The notes under the pieces were generated by a model. The model had not been told where the DNA came from. It saw only the letters and a list, made by a program, of their open reading frames with translations, and made no database searches. Both the position numbers and the translations under genes were made by a program. From Ceratothoa steindachneri (lineage: Eukaryota > Arthropoda > Malacostraca > Isopoda > Cymothoidae), in contig OZ018328.1 of the NCBI GenBank assembly GCA_963969495.1, forward strand, positions 128,480,045 through 128,544,044: a stretch of 64,000 bases of DNA, written 5' to 3'. This document shows positions 46,675-59,541 of the stretch, one piece after another (position 1 is the stretch's first letter; the number at the start of each line of letters is the position of its first letter).

Positions 46675-47045
46675 TAACATTGTCACTTTTCGGCTGATTC
46701 TAACGAAATTAGAAATCCTTATGTTGTTTAAAGTTCTCTTTCGAATGATATAATTGCCAAAATCCTCTTAAGGTTAGCTGGGGATTATTTGGCAATAACT
46801 TCATACCTTTTTCGGCTAATTCCAACAAAATTTGAAACCCTTATGTTGTTTTACATTCTCTTTCGAATGATACGAGTATAACTGCCAGTCTTCATAAAGT
46901 TAGCAAGGGAATTATTTGGCAATAACACAATAACTATTCGGCCGATTCTAACGAAATGTAAAACCCTTATGTTGTTTTACATTCTCCTTCTAATGATATA
47001 ATTGCCAAAGTCCTTCCAAGGTTAGTCCGCGAATTGTTGGAAGTT
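46675..47045. repeat. Tandem repeat, three copies of about 125 bp
   Basis: Units begin near 46675, 46796 and 46923. Each contains TTCGGCTGATTCTAACGAAA or a close variant, CCCTTATGTTGTTTTACATT, TTCGAATGATA and AATTGCCAAA-type sequence, and ends near ATTATTTGGCAATAA. Copies differ by roughly 15 percent. The third ends about 47040. No coding sense was found. Confidence 0.85.
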
Positions 47046-47049
47046 TTGA

Positions 47050-49560
47050 ATGTCTTAAGGTCATAAATCAGAATAAGTGAGAGCACGCGACTTTTGGTCA
47101 GCAGACCTTGTTTACTGGCTTCTAGCAAACACTCTCTTAACAGCATTTTTGCGAAAATTTTAAATTAAGCTAAGCATTACAAGTCAAATTTTGTCGAAAC
47201 AATTGTTGTAATTTCTTTTATATCATTCCACTAATAAAATAAACCACATTAAACTGAAAAAGAAAAATTTGCTAAGGAATTCATTCTTCCGTGACAAAGT
47301 CATTCGACTAAAGACTGGAGAAAAACAGTAATTAAACATAAGGACTAAGAAAAGAATACAGTACTTATTGCCATTTGGGAGAGCTGTCAGCAGCATTTGA
47401 ATTTCGCCTTTTTGCCGAGATCTATCCCAAAGTTATATGAGCTTAGGACTAACGAAAGAATCACCAAGAACTCAAGAATCGTTCAAATAGTCTGAAAAAC
47501 TATTATTGGTTTTTTGTCTGAATGAATTCGTTTTTTTCTCCGCATCTACTCCACGAGAAATATCAATACGTTCATACAAATACATTTAAAATGCAGATAC
47601 ATGTACCCAAAAATGACCTCATATATGCTTTAAAGATATTCTAATACAAAGTTTATTTGATGCAGGATCTAAGCAGTAGTTAGTACAGTTAATCCGTTAA
47701 ATCGTTAAAATTTTCTGTTTTTTCATTTGTTTTGGCCTTTATAATTTTTAAAATTATAATATTTTATAGTTTAGGGAATTTTGTGCTGGTTTTAGAGCAA
47801 AAACTTTTTCCTATTGTTTTATAATTATAATAATTAATGTTAGAGTATTATCGTTAGATTTCTTTACATTTTAAAGAATTGACGGAATATTGATTAACTG
47901 TGCCCACTTTTGGGTATAAGAGATATATATATATATATTTCTTTTAATTTCTTTATTCTCCTTTCGTCACTCTTTCATTAACCTCTGGTTGTAAATATCA
48001 TTTATAATAGATTTATATATAAAGCAACCTAAATTTAAAAAAATTTAATGAAAAATGAATATTCACTTTCAAATTTTAAGTTATGATTCAATTTTTTTGG
48101 TGCAGATCATTTGTCTCTTGAGGAAATATCTCTATGCAGTAAACAAAGCCTCATTAAACTCTGAATTAATATTTTAACAGTGACTAGTTAATAGGCGGGT
48201 ATGAAATGCACCCCCAAAAACGTTTAGCAAATAGTATCCAGAGAGTGATTATTTTTGCAAGTATTAACTCTTGCTTCTCTCAACAGTAATAAATAAGTCG
48301 TTGTTCTAGTCTCGATTTCTATTAAATTCAGTGCCACTTTATTTGAGTTGATTTGAATAAATCTAGAGCATTCTCTTTCATAAGAACTTAGTAACTAATG
48401 CTTCTCTTGGAATAATGAAAAGAAATGGATTGGCCATATAGTTAGCGGTTAAGCAGAAGTAAAAAGAAGATAAAACCTCCTACTAATTTCCCTAACAACG
48501 TACGAGCAAGAAGATTGCCCCAAAAAGAATAGTTTATTTCGTTTGAGCAATGGAAGATTCGCTCTGCTATCCTACATATAACGTTATTCAGCTTATTCGT
48601 AAATTGTGAAGATACATATTGATAAATAGAAACTTCATATCGGAAAAACAAATAAATACGAGTATCTCTGGAGAAACTTGCGTAGGGCGGTCTCCTTTAG
48701 AGTTACAAGTAGTTCCTTCCTCTTTGTACTCATCTTTATATGACCAAAAAACATAAGTATGTAAATGCATCAAATGCACAGTTTTACTCAAATGAGCGTT
48801 TAAAAAAAATATGGATGGAATTCTATCATTGCCGATCCTACAAAGATTTTTCGTAGATATGTAGGACTTAACTAATGAAACAAGGGCTGAGTATAGAAAG
48901 TAAGGCTTAACACATCCTGCATTCACGAGGCATGGAAATATGGAAATAGATTTCCCTCATTTCCCACCTTATTTTTTGTTTCCATTTATTATAAAGGCGA
49001 TTCAATTATATTAGAGAGCCAAAGTTTAAATTAAGAAAATGTAATTAGATCTTACGTTTTGTTTAATTTATGTGGAATTAAAAGAAGCCCCCTCGTCAGA
49101 GATGATGAAGCGCAAAACTTAAAGTAAGAGATCGTATCTTCTTTATTTGTGTGAGGAAGATTGATAGGTGTATGGACCGTAGGTCTTTCCCTCATCCTGT
49201 CCCTAGTTTTGTAAAAGGAAGGAAGAACTTTCGTTTGACCCATTCCTGTTCCTCGACGCCCTTCTTCCCAGCTTCTACCAATTTTGGCGGTCCAAAAGGA
49301 GAAGGAATGGCGAAGGCCGTTGATGGAGGAAAGAAGAAGGATTGAAATGGGTCAAAAGAGAAAAATCAATACGAGAGAAAAGTTGATTTAAGTTTATTTT
49401 CTTCCTGCGTATAGGATGATAGAAGACAAGAATAGAATATCTCCCTTATAGATACCTAGTGTTAATGTGGAGTCCGAACCCGTATTCCCTAATTTACCTA
49501 TCTCATTAATCCTGTCTTACCTTCAACTAGCCACTGTAAGTGGTGGGAGAACCGCTCCTC
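47050..49560. other. AT-rich non-coding stretch, nothing recognised
   Basis: Short ORFs such as 48588-48926 and 49151-49345 show no recognisable motif. No repeat or element end is supported. Confidence 0.4.
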
Positions 49561-50229
49561 TCTGTCACTCACCGTTTTTCACTTTCTTTTATTAAGGCCT
49601 TTTTAAAAACAGACGCAAGGTCCGTTTCATCTCCGCACTTAATTTGTAACTGATTTATTCATCTGTATTTTGTAGTATTTATCCGTTATGTAGATTATGT
49701 AACTATGTGTTTAAGCTTTAGAATGAATATTTTGTCGTAGTTTATTTGTTTGTAGTGTGATTTTGTTTTTCTGTATCAAATTTGTTACACACATGTTGTA
49801 TTGACTTTGTGTTTACCCATGGCGCAGTTTATTATAGTTTATCATTCGTCACCTTTGACATCTTTACTGGGTGCTCATTATCTTGAGTTTAATCGAGTGC
49901 CATCTCCGGTAAAACTGACTTCATTAGGATAAGTTTTGATAGACGAGAGATCTGGCCGTGTTCGAGTTTATTTCCTTCTTCGGAAATTGTTTGCTCCTTG
50001 GTAGCTCAGTCTTGATTTTGGGATGCTATCACGCTTCCTGTACAACAAAAGCTCCTCATTTCTCCTCAGTTTTGTACTTCCATTTCAGTTCTCCTAAATA
50101 GTTTGTCTGTTGGACCTCCTGATTCGTTCAGCACCGCCAGCCTTATACCTTCTAAATTTATTACTTTGCATGTATTACTGTGTAGGATAAAGCATTAGCC
50201 AGGGAAATAATAATTCTTTCATCAGATTT

Positions 50230-51100
50230 AATTCCTCAATAACATTTCGATCCTCTAGTGCTCTCTTCTCCTTGAAAGCCCATTTGTATGCTACGTCACC
50301 TAGGAGTTTGATTAAGTCTTATTGTTTTCGGCCCTTGATTTGGGGTACTATTCACTAAGGTATAGTTTGAGGTGAGTTATGTTGCCTCAATCCTTTTATT
50401 GCCCAATTCAATGGCTGTCTTCTTTCCTTATTTTTCGCTGTTGCTTCATTCTTGTTCTTGGACTGTTTCCTTTTCTTTCTCATCTTTGGGTTTAGTTTTT
50501 CCCCTGTGGCCTTGGTCACACTGAAGTCTAAGATTTCTGAGGAGGATGACTTCCCAGGGTCGCTCATTTTCTTCATACCATTCTTTTCTAACATTGTATT
50601 GAGAGTCTCATATAAAGCTCCAGGCTTGCCTATATAAAGTATGCACGTAAGAGGTCGCAGGAAAAATTTGTACAGGACTGAGATGGGTTTTCGTCTACCT
50701 CATTTGGTGTACTTTGTCCTTTGCCACTCCTGCGTAAGTTCAAGCTTTGTTTGTTTCTATTTGTTTCTTTTCTTTCTTTCTTTCCTTGCAATAACTTAAT
50801 TCCTTTGGGGGCAACTAATTACCATTGTTTGGTGTAGCCCGCCGCAATTGTTGCCTTTTATCTTCGTTGGTTGGGTACAATTCTTCAAAAAGTGACCTTG
50901 TTTCCGCATTTAGAACAGCTTTGTTCGGTTTTTGTACGTTGTTTTATATTGTAATTCTCCACATCTACATATATGTTTATATGCATCTCTCTTTCATATT
51001 TTATGGTGGGATTCTGATGATGAAAACGAATAATCAATTCGGGTAGATCTTGATGACCAATTCCGTTTTTTCGCACACTATTTTGAAAACCTGCGTATGG
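50230..51100 (-). pseudogene. ORF1 (gag-like) relic of a second non-LTR family
   Basis: The minus strand near 50905-50800 reads CSKCGNK, then after one frameshift GHFLKNCTQPTK, which together form a CX2CX4HX4C zinc knuckle. A second knuckle follows with NCGGLHQTMVISCPQRN. Next comes VIARKEREKKQIETN and AKTYAGVAKD-like sequence, the Lys/Glu-rich tail with a YA-x-VA motif seen in I/Jockey-type ORF1 proteins. A Lys-rich frame (50594-50355, beginning MLEKNGMKKMSDPGKSSSSE) continues downstream. The relic differs from the ORF1 at 35354-36900, so it is another family. No ORF2 follows, and the element seems 3'-truncated. Confidence 0.55.
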
Positions 51101-51104
51101 TTAC

Positions 51105-54100
51105 CGAATGTGATCAACTCATGAATTTCCTGTGATTATTTTTGATCACTGTCTTGATAACTTCTTTTGTGTATGAGCCTACCCGCATGTAATTATTTTA
51201 AACATGAGGCTCCTATTGAAGTGAATTAGGAAGGAATTCTAGGAGAGATTTCACTTTTCTTTTTCGTTTTCCTACATTCCGCGGAGGCAAACTTCTCTAC
51301 TTTGCATTCGGTGTGGAGGATAAAGATGTATTAATTTGTGACGTATAGGATTCGAATAATGTCAATTTTGAGATATCCGTACAGGGTCTTGATGAGTTTG
51401 CCATTTTCCAGTTTGCTTCACTTCTCAATGGTCATTAGAGATACTCAGAGGCGTTTGAGTCTACCTCCACTCCGTGGGGAGGCAGGCCTTCCCACCATTT
51501 ACTTATTTGGTGAGCACCCCAGGTGCTCTATTTGGTGTTTTCTCTCCTCCTCGATCAATATTTTATTCCTCTTCCTCCCGTAGGCTATTTGAAAAAGAAG
51601 TGTGATGGGACAGTCCATCCATTTATTCCTTTGAGCCGTTTATTGGTCCCTATTTACCTTCGTATTAGAGAAATATTCCTCCATCGCCCTACCTGAATAG
51701 GCATACTTTTATTTGATAGGCATATTTTTATTAGACGTATCCACTAAATTTGAGGCTAGTGGTCCTAAAAACACCTTATTTATGCACACTACCGTGGTTT
51801 ATTTCTGAGGTTCACTGTCTCTTATTTTAAAGTCGTTCTGAGTGTAATGGTGGTTGAGTTATGTTGCTTTAGGTATTTGAAAAGGGTCTTGAAGTTTATT
51901 GAGTAAAACGGCAAAAATAAGTATAGATCCTCATTAGTGTAACCACCTCGTCCATTGAAACCAGGGATAATCTTCATTTCGTCTATTGTACGCACTATAT
52001 TTCTTATTTTTCACAAGTGAAAATTTGCGTTTGAAAGCCCGCTTGCCGAACTTGCCTCTTTAACCAGGTGTTCAGCTCTAGTTGCGGAGTGCGTAACAAG
52101 CAGAGAGAATGAGAGCCGTTAATCGTATCTTGGAATGGATCTGATCAAATGGGATCTGAATAGAAAGAAAATCAGACGAATGACTGGTGAACCACAGAGA
52201 TCGGGTAGTAAGAGAGTAAAAAAATTAGAGGGGATAGAAAGAGTTGAAGGTCGAGCAGAAGAATTGTAATGATATCGATGCATAGGAAACGTGCTTTAAG
52301 CTTGAACATCGGTGTAATTCAGCTACTCAGCTTTTTTCATGGTTGTATCTTTATTTGCATAGTATTACCCTTGGACATCCATTCTTAAGCTTGTTACAAT
52401 CGAATAAGGAACATCATATGAATTAATCACTTCGAAATGCAAACAATTGTGCCTTTTAAATATGAATTTAGGCTCCATTTTGTTTTTATTTTATAGATTT
52501 TTATGGAGAATATTCAGTTTTAAATTCAAAATGAAACTTTAAACTGGACTCTGCAGAGTTTTATGACTCGCAATATAAAGTCGAATGCCTGAGAACAAAA
52601 ACAAATAACCTTATACGCTTGGATCAAGAATCAACATATCAAAGCAGTTTTAAAGCAACGGAATATATTTAGTTCACTATTTCCGCAAAATTCTTTAACT
52701 AAATAGATCTAATCTATTCATTAATCCATAGCCAATATAAGAAGATAATGGTGTTTTATATCCAAATCATCTAAATAATGAAGGTTCTTTCTTATATTTG
52801 TCTGTCATATTTGAGAGTTATGTTACTCAAACTAGTAAAGTTAATAAGGAAAAATAATGACTTTTTGCTTTTTTTGTATAAATTAATGTGGATAATAATG
52901 ATTAAAATAGAATATAAATTGATAGATCTTAACTCTGATTGAAGGAAATTAGCATACGACTCGCTATAAAACAAAAGACCTGACTTGTTTTGAAAGTAAG
53001 AATACTAGTGAGCTATTAGAGTTATGTAGTGAAATAAAAATTTTGTGCAGAGCGGTTAAAATCGCAAATATCTATAATGAGTTTTAAAATTCACTTAAAC
53101 TACATAATCTTCTCGTAACCATCTGGTACCCTTTAATTAAATCTAAATCTAAGATTTCTGTTTCTGGGAAATACGTGTAGATTTAAACTTCCTATTAATT
53201 CCCCAAAAGCATATCATAGTAATTAAATAATTTAGTATTTAATAATGGACATCACGGTAAATATATATCAGAGATATTTCATGTGTGCATAATAAGAGTT
53301 ATACAGTTTGTTTATGAGTTAAACAACAGTTATGTAGCTAATAGTAAGGACAATTTTACAATCTTCTGCCTCAGAAATATAGTTTTACTTCCTTGTGATC
53401 CAGAAAGGGCTACAAAATTCTAAAATACCGCCCCTATAAATGTTATCATATACCATCATGTACATATCTAAATCATTATCAATTAAAAAAATTATATGTA
53501 CGATAATTATAATATCTATACTATTATTAATGAGTTAGAGAAATATTTTTCTCCAAGGAATAACCCAAAGAATTCAATAAATTGGGCATGTGAAAAAGAA
53601 AAGAATGAAAGGAAGAGGTTTTGGAAACCATTTCAGCGCAGTATAAATAAGTCATGAGCCATTATTTATATAAAGGAAAAATAAACATCGAGCCCAATTA
53701 GGTAGGCATTTTACGTTAAATTAATTCAGTATTACTTTATCCGAATAGACATGGAACAAGGTGGAGGAAGTAACTTAGGAGAGAAAAATCAAGTTATTCG
53801 ACTTTAGACACTTTCTAGGCAGCAACTAGGATTTAATGGGAATGACCGTTAGTAAATCGCATCCAAGAAATTCTTTTTTCTTTTTCCTCCGAGGTTTATT
53901 ATATTGAGATCAAAAGGATAGGAAATAGGGATGATTTGGTACCAGCGCGGAATGGAAAAAGGTTGAGTGAATAAAAGCGAGGAGGAAGAGTGCAAGTGCG
54001 TAATAAAAATGAGAAAGATATGAGAGGAGAAAGAAAATATACGAAAACGTTTGAGACGAATGGGAAATATTTTATCTCTCAATACGCTATCGTACGTTTG

Positions 54101-55560
54101 CATACGCTAATACATTCGAAACGTAAACGAGGCACTCTATTCTTAGACGACTATTTTTCCTTTTTCGCTGCCATAAATCTATGAAATTTAAATTATTATA
54201 TAATAGAATTGTTATTTAATACGGTCTTTATATTATTTGAGCTTTTAATTAGGTTTTAGGTTTATTGTGTTTTAAAACCACACCTGTATATATGTATTTA
54301 ACCAGAACATAGTTATATGGTCTGGTTAAAATTCAGAAACTTAATAACCACATGCTTTCATTTTTAAGTTTAGTCGATTTGGTTTCGTCATCCATGTCTA
54401 AGTGGCTAACTAAATTCATCATTCTACTTGTTACTACCATTTCTCAAATGCATATAAAAATAGTTTATTATAATTACTAAACTTTAATGCTATTCCTTAC
54501 TCCTTTCAACGACACCATATTAGAAAATTACATCATCTATACCTTTTTGGATCTGTGAATACTTGTATTCCCCTTATCTCCATTTTTAATACAAATTATG
54601 TTCTTATTTAATGATAATATTTACGTGCAAAAGTTTAGCAAGTCCCCTTTCGAATTGACATTCAGAGTTTGATTAAGATTATAAACATATCTATCCTTCC
54701 TTAATTTCTCTATTATTTGGTTGAGATACATTGATATTATTCTTTGCTTAGGCCCTCAGGGTAAGGAAGTCCATAATTCTCTCAAAAATCCTAATTCCTG
54801 TTAATTTCTATTAAATTTACTCTGGAAATTGAGCTTAATAGAACCTTACTATTTCCGGCTCTTTTGATTCACAGGTCTCCATAATGCTTCAAATATTGTG
54901 TTTACAACAAGCCCAGTAGTTCTAGGTTGTATATTCATTATTAGTCTTTGTAATGAGAAAAAGTTAAATGACACGTATTTACTTTCATATTTTCAAAGGA
55001 ATACGTCTCGTCAGCCCAGAAGTTTTAGATATCCAGTATATAATTTTTTTTAAATTTGCCACATTTTTTGTTACCTTCGCCATTTTATATTAACCAACCT
55101 AATTGTTTTCACCACCGGGTCCTTGCAGAACATTGTCTTCATCTTCTGTGACTGCGACAAAAGCTTGCCCTTTCTCACTTTCTATGAGTTGTATTAGATG
55201 CCATCATGTACTACTACTTTATGAGAGACTTTTGCACTGCCTTGCCCGTGGCAATAGACCTCCTTGGCTTGCTAGGATCCATAATGACCTAGATATCTGC
55301 GAAATATTCGGGGTTTCCTTTCCTTTCACAGCGATTAGACTGAGAATTATGTGCCGCTTTACTCTCGTAATTACCGACTGACTTATCCAATTATTACCTT
55401 ATACTCTTCACTGATCCGATATTAACACTCAAGCACTCGGAGATCTTCGCCTTGGAACTATCGACATGAATCCCAAGTTGCAAATCTTGCCCTTTCCAAA
55501 TTTGTGGATGATTAAATTCAGCTATGGCATTGCTTTCGTCACAACAAATGCCTAACTGAG
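51105..55560. other. AT-rich non-coding stretch, nothing firmly recognised
   Basis: The first few hundred bases (to about 51600, perhaps 52100) may be the 5' part of the ORF1 relic, as minus-strand frames stay relatively open there. From 52100 to 55560 I see only short ORFs without motifs. Confidence 0.4.
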
Positions 55561-55569
55561 TCTACTATG

Positions 55570-55652
55570 AGTAAAGACAACCGACGACAGGCAACACGGT
55601 TGCAAGGAATCCAGAGTTGATAAACGGACAAATTAACCACTACACCATATAT
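55570..55652 (-). mobile_element. Possible tRNA-derived SINE fragment
   Basis: On the minus strand, ATGGTGTAGTGGTTAATTTG (from about 55649) matches the A box of tRNA genes such as Val or Asp (TGGTGTAGTGGTTA). A fitting B box about 30-40 bases downstream is not evident. GGATTCCTTGCAACC is a poor match. It is more likely a decayed tRNA-derived SINE or tRNA pseudogene than a working tRNA. Confidence 0.3.
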
Positions 55653-56010
55653 ATAATGAAATACACATAAAGGTTAGTATGGCAATCACTGGTAAGCTGC
55701 AACGCACTTTAATGAGCGGTCATTGTGGCAGGGCCCCTGGATAGAGGGCAGGAAGACCTGTTCCGCATCAGAGGTATATGGTTATAGATATCGATCGGAC
55801 TGATTGCTTCGAACTGACAGTGTGTGAGTAATGTGCTGCGAAGACGGGAGATAAAAATAAGTTGTAATTGGCTATGTTTGGCTATATTGATAGCTAGATC
55901 TCCACGATACCAGGCGTTTGTCTTATTTCATGCCAGGAGCCAACAAAGTACCGCTACGTTAAAAGACTAACGCCTTATTCACAGTGTTAGAACCAATTTA
56001 TTTGTGAGAC

Positions 56011-56046
56011 CAGATTTCGACGGAGAACTCCCTCTTCTTCAATCGT
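56011..56046 (-). ncRNA. Degenerate hammerhead-like hairpin at PLE 3' end, left copy
   Basis: On the minus strand, GAAGAAGAGGGAGTTCTCCG is followed by TCGAAATCTGG. The layout GA(A/T)GA, hairpin, CGAAA recalls the hammerhead ribozymes known from PLE terminal repeats. The stem is imperfect here and the CTGATGA box is not intact. Confidence 0.35.
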
Positions 56047-56269
56047 TGGTAAATTAATTAATGAATACAGAGAGATGCTTAGCCTAAGAACATACAAATT
56101 TACAAGTCAGAATGTAATTTTGGGGGGTGGTATGGAGGAACAGCGGAAATTTTTAAGCAGATGTTATTAGACGCCTATCTATAAAATTGTGAGAATTATA
56201 AGTTATTTTTGCATAATACTGTCAATTGAATGGTTTTCATTCGACATGTGTAAAAACAGGCTAGTTCAA

Positions 56270-57130
56270 AGGCTTTCACGGAACATGTCGCTTTTGTGTT
56301 CCTTCATTCTTTTGAAGAATCTGCTGCTTTCGCCAATATATACTTGACTGGAAGTTTTGCATGGAATATAATAAACCCCCTGTCTTTATTGGTGGAATAT
56401 ATTTTTAGACAGTACTTTTGATCGTTTTTTTTTATATTGAAAGACAACATTGATGTTGGCCGTGTCAACTTTTGAAATTAATTAATTGCGGCGAGTATGG
56501 GAATGTAATTAAATTATTACTAGCCCTTTTTCTTAGGATTAGCTGGTGAGTAATAGTTGGTTCTGGCTTTTTAATGACATTTTTCTATGAACCAATGAAT
56601 GTTTGGATGATCGTGTTGATTTTATTCTGCAGGGAACAAGGATCACATATGCGATATGCTCTCAGGAACAAGAATGAAACTATGGAGCTTTTAACAGATT
56701 CGTCGCCGCAAGATAAATAGTGAATACAAGCATTAGAGTTGGTTCTTTTCCGGTACACCGCACAATATGCTTTATTGTTTACTGTAGATATTTTGATATC
56801 ATGAAAGGGTAATGAGTTATTTTGTTCCCAGTCTACTTTAAGTGTAATGATGGTGTGAATGTTGCTGAATTGTGAAAAAGAAAGAATCAAATCCGATATC
56901 ATTAATAGGCCATTTGACAGATATATCATCCACATAGTAGAACCAAATTATTTGATTAGGTAAGATAGTGGGGAGGAGGTGTTTCTCAAAGTTTTACATG
57001 GGCAGATTACATAGGATTAGGGAAAAGAGTTTTCCCATACTCAGGCCATATTTTTGCCTGTAAAAACAATTTTTACCTTTAGACACATTGTCTGTACGCT
57101 CAAACGAACCAACTTTACAATTTTATTACA
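56270..57130 (-). pseudogene. PLE reverse transcriptase and GIY-YIG remnant, left copy
   Basis: The minus strand reads YGLSMGK, NFEKHLLPTILPNQIIW and FYYVDDISVKWP, with the catalytic YVDD intact (about 56925-56940). It continues LPFHDIKISTVNNKAYCAVY and RKRTNSN, then LFLRAYRICDP, the motif set of Penelope-type reverse transcriptases. Past a stop, DRGFIIFHAKLPVKYILAK (about 56380-56330) corresponds to the start of the GIY-YIG nuclease, and an H-rich segment near 56240 to its later part. The N-terminal third of the polymerase is missing, and stops and shifts are frequent. Confidence 0.75.
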
Positions 57131-57189
57131 CGGTAAATGTAATAATTTTCCAGTTTCTCAGTAGTTATTTACTTGGTGCCTTAAATTCG

Positions 57190-58870
57190 GATCATAACTT
57201 TGCATCTATCCCATTTTGTTAATCAAGTGCTTTAAGAGAGTTAAATCAAAACAAGGATATTTTGCTTACAAATCTGATAAAACTAATCATATAGTCATTA
57301 TGGACAGTGAGTAATCAATATTCTGGTAAATTGAATGATTTGCTAAATGATAAGAAAACTTATGAAAAAGTGAATAATGATCTACTTTCAAACAAAAGTA
57401 AATCTCTCCATAGTCCTCTCAATAATATTCTCAAAGGACACTCTGATCTAAATAAACAATTCGAAGTGTATAATCTCTCCTTACTGTACACGTAGGGTTT
57501 ACGAAAACACATAAAGAGAGTAATCCGCTTGGACCGATTATTTCCAGTGTACCATCCCACACGTACAAACTTTCTCAGTTGTTAGGGAACATCCTGCTGA
57601 ATATGTTTCTAGTATCATTAAAGCTCACATTATCCTTTCTGGCGATTTTGTTAATAAAATTAAAGAGATTAATTTATCCAATAAGCAATTGCTATGTTTT
57701 AATATTAATATCATTTTCACTAAAGTTCTGTTAATGAAGCCATTAATGTCATTATTAAATACTTGCCCTTGTCTAACCTAACATTACCCATAGAGTGTAA
57801 TAAAATTGTAAAGTTGGTTCGTTTGCGCGTTACAGAAATGTGTATAATGATGAAAATTGTTTTTACAAGCAGATATATGGCCTAAGAATGGGAAAGTCAC
57901 CTTTCCCCTATCCTATGAAACTATTCATGGAAAACTTTGAGAAACACCTACTTTCCCCTATAGCTTGGTTCTGCTATGTGTATGATTTATCTTTTACATA
58001 ACCTATTAATAATAACATATTTGATTCTTTCTTTTAAAAATTAAAAAACATTAACCAAAACATTACATTTAGAGTAAAATAGGCACAAAACAACTCATTG
58101 CCATTTTTTGATGTTAAAATATCTAAAGTAAACAAGAAAGCATATTGTTCTGTCTACCGGAAACCAACCAACTCTAATCCATATATTCACTATTTCTCTC
58201 GCCACACCAAACATGTTAAAAGGTCCATAGTTTCATCCTTGTTCCTGAGAGCATATCGACAATGTGATCCTTGTTTCCTGCCAAATGAAATCAACATGAT
58301 CATCCAAACATTCATTGACCTACAGTATCCCCTTTGGTTCATAAGAAATGTCATTATAAAGCCAGAGCCAACTGTTATTCACCAGTTAATTCTACGGGAA
58401 AATTACGTAATAATAATTATATTACATTCCCATACTCGCCGCAATTAATTAATTTTCAAATGTTTGCACGGGTCAACAACATTAATGTGGCGTTTCAATA
58501 CGAAAAAACGATTCGAAATAGTCTGTCTAAAAATAGATCCACTATAAAGAACAGGGGGTTTATTATTTTCCATGCAAAATTTCCAATCAAGTATATATTG
58601 TCGAAAGCAGCAAATTCTTTAAGAGAATGAAGGAACACAAATGAGACAAAGGACGTGAAATCCTTTCATCTAACTTGTTTCTAGACATGCCAAATGAAAA
58701 CCATTCGATTAATACTGATAATGAAAAATAATTTCTAATTCTCGCAATTACTTCCCATGGACAATTCAACACTACTTTCTTGATAAACAGAAGATTTGTC
58801 CTTCCTCTGGTCATAAATGCAGCTGCTTCTGAAGCCGCCCCTCTCCTAAATACATTCCAATTTATAAATT
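57190..58870 (+). pseudogene. PLE reverse transcriptase and GIY-YIG remnant, right copy
   Basis: After small frame shifts the start resembles the ITKADK...VIMD motif of Penelope-type enzymes (about 57265-57305). It is followed by QYSGKLNDLLNDKKTYEKV. A segment near 57500-57570 gives the GLPKxHK-like block. MENFEKHLLSPIAWFCYVYD (about 57925-57985) has the catalytic YVDD changed to YVYD. LPFFDVKISKVNKKAYCSVY, RKPTNSN and LFLRAYRQCDP lie at 58098-58270. NRGFIIFHAKFPIKYILSKA (about 58550-58610) marks the nuclease. Stops lie throughout, including within the polymerase. Confidence 0.75.
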
Positions 58871-58917
58871 TGCGTCTTCTTAGGCTAAGCATCTATCTGT
58901 ATTTATTAATTTTACAG

Positions 58918-58957
58918 CGATTGTGGATGACGGAGGTCTCCGTCGAAACCTAGTTTC
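58918..58957 (+). ncRNA. Hammerhead-like hairpin at PLE 3' end, right copy
   Basis: GGATGACGGAGGTCTCCGTC is followed by GAAACC. GACGGA and TCCGTC form a perfect six-base stem around GGTC, directly followed by GAAAC, as stem II and the GAAA core would be in a hammerhead. The upstream box reads GGATGA rather than CTGATGA, so activity is uncertain. Confidence 0.4.
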
Positions 58958-59005
58958 TCAAATAAATCGATCCTAACATTTGCATGTACGTTACTGTACT
59001 TCATT

Positions 59006-59007
<2 letters not shown>

Positions 59008-59066
<59 letters not shown>

Positions 59067-59069
59067 TAT
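59008..59069. repeat. (TA)n microsatellite
   Basis: About 60 bases of alternating TA with one CA interruption lie just beyond the 3' end of the right PLE copy. Confidence 0.95.
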
Positions 59070-59074
59070 CGATG

Positions 59075-59540
59075 TGATTGAAGCGCATCCATCTTGTTTT
59101 GCATACACTAAAAAACTGATCACTAGGAAAAGTGCAGACAATATAGTTTGAGCTCTTTATTACATGACAAAGTTCCAGCCTCATTTGCTCATCTTCTGAT
59201 CTTACATTTAAAATTTGACAATTATAAAAATACCTACTTTATATAAAAATATAACTATAGGTGTAAAGTACAGTTAAATATTTTGTGCGCTCCACCTAGT
59301 CTTCCTATATAAGAATTATTTAATTATATTTTTCATATATCCCTGAAGAGGCGTTTTTATTATATTTTATTTAATTGTATCAAATAGATTCTTAAATATC
59401 TTTTCATATTTGAAATAATGACTGCTATTATACCTCACTCAGCACCACAAATAAAATCCCCTCCATAAGCAAAAGGGTTAATAAGCAAGTAGTAGATTTG
59501 CTTCGTTAAATTATTTAAAAACTATTTAAAATGATACTTA
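59075..59540. other. AT-rich non-coding stretch; possible intron
   Basis: No motif was found. If the exon candidates just to the right are real, this would be downstream intron of that minus-strand gene. Confidence 0.3.
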
Positions 59541-59541
59541 C

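Larger units (their letters stand above)
55965..57140 (-). mobile_element. Penelope-like element copy, minus strand
   Basis: This 5'-truncated PLE runs from about 57140 down to 55965. Its coding part aligns with the plus-strand copy that begins just to its right. At the 3' side (56011-56046) lies the terminal motif with a hairpin and TCGAAAT, followed by CTGGTCTCACAAATAAATTG, equivalent to the end of the right copy. Only about 50 bases or fewer separate the 5' ends of the two copies, so they sit head to head. Confidence 0.75.
57150..58975 (+). mobile_element. Penelope-like element copy, plus strand
   Basis: This copy extends further 5' than its left neighbour and ends near the (TA)n tract at 59008. 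Its 3' end (58918-58970) carries the GATGACGGAGGTCTCCGTCG hairpin, GAAACC, TTTCTCAAATAAAT and TCCTAACA, all matching the far end of the minus-strand copy. The two together make a large inverted repeat with arms of about 1.15 kb. Confidence 0.75.

Noticed and set aside
55103..55381. 92-codon plus ORF as a gene
   Set aside because: Apart from a locally balanced composition there is no motif, no splice site pair and no support on either strand.
55570..55652. Functional tRNA gene
   Set aside because: Only an A-box match is seen. A B box and cloverleaf pairing could not be made.
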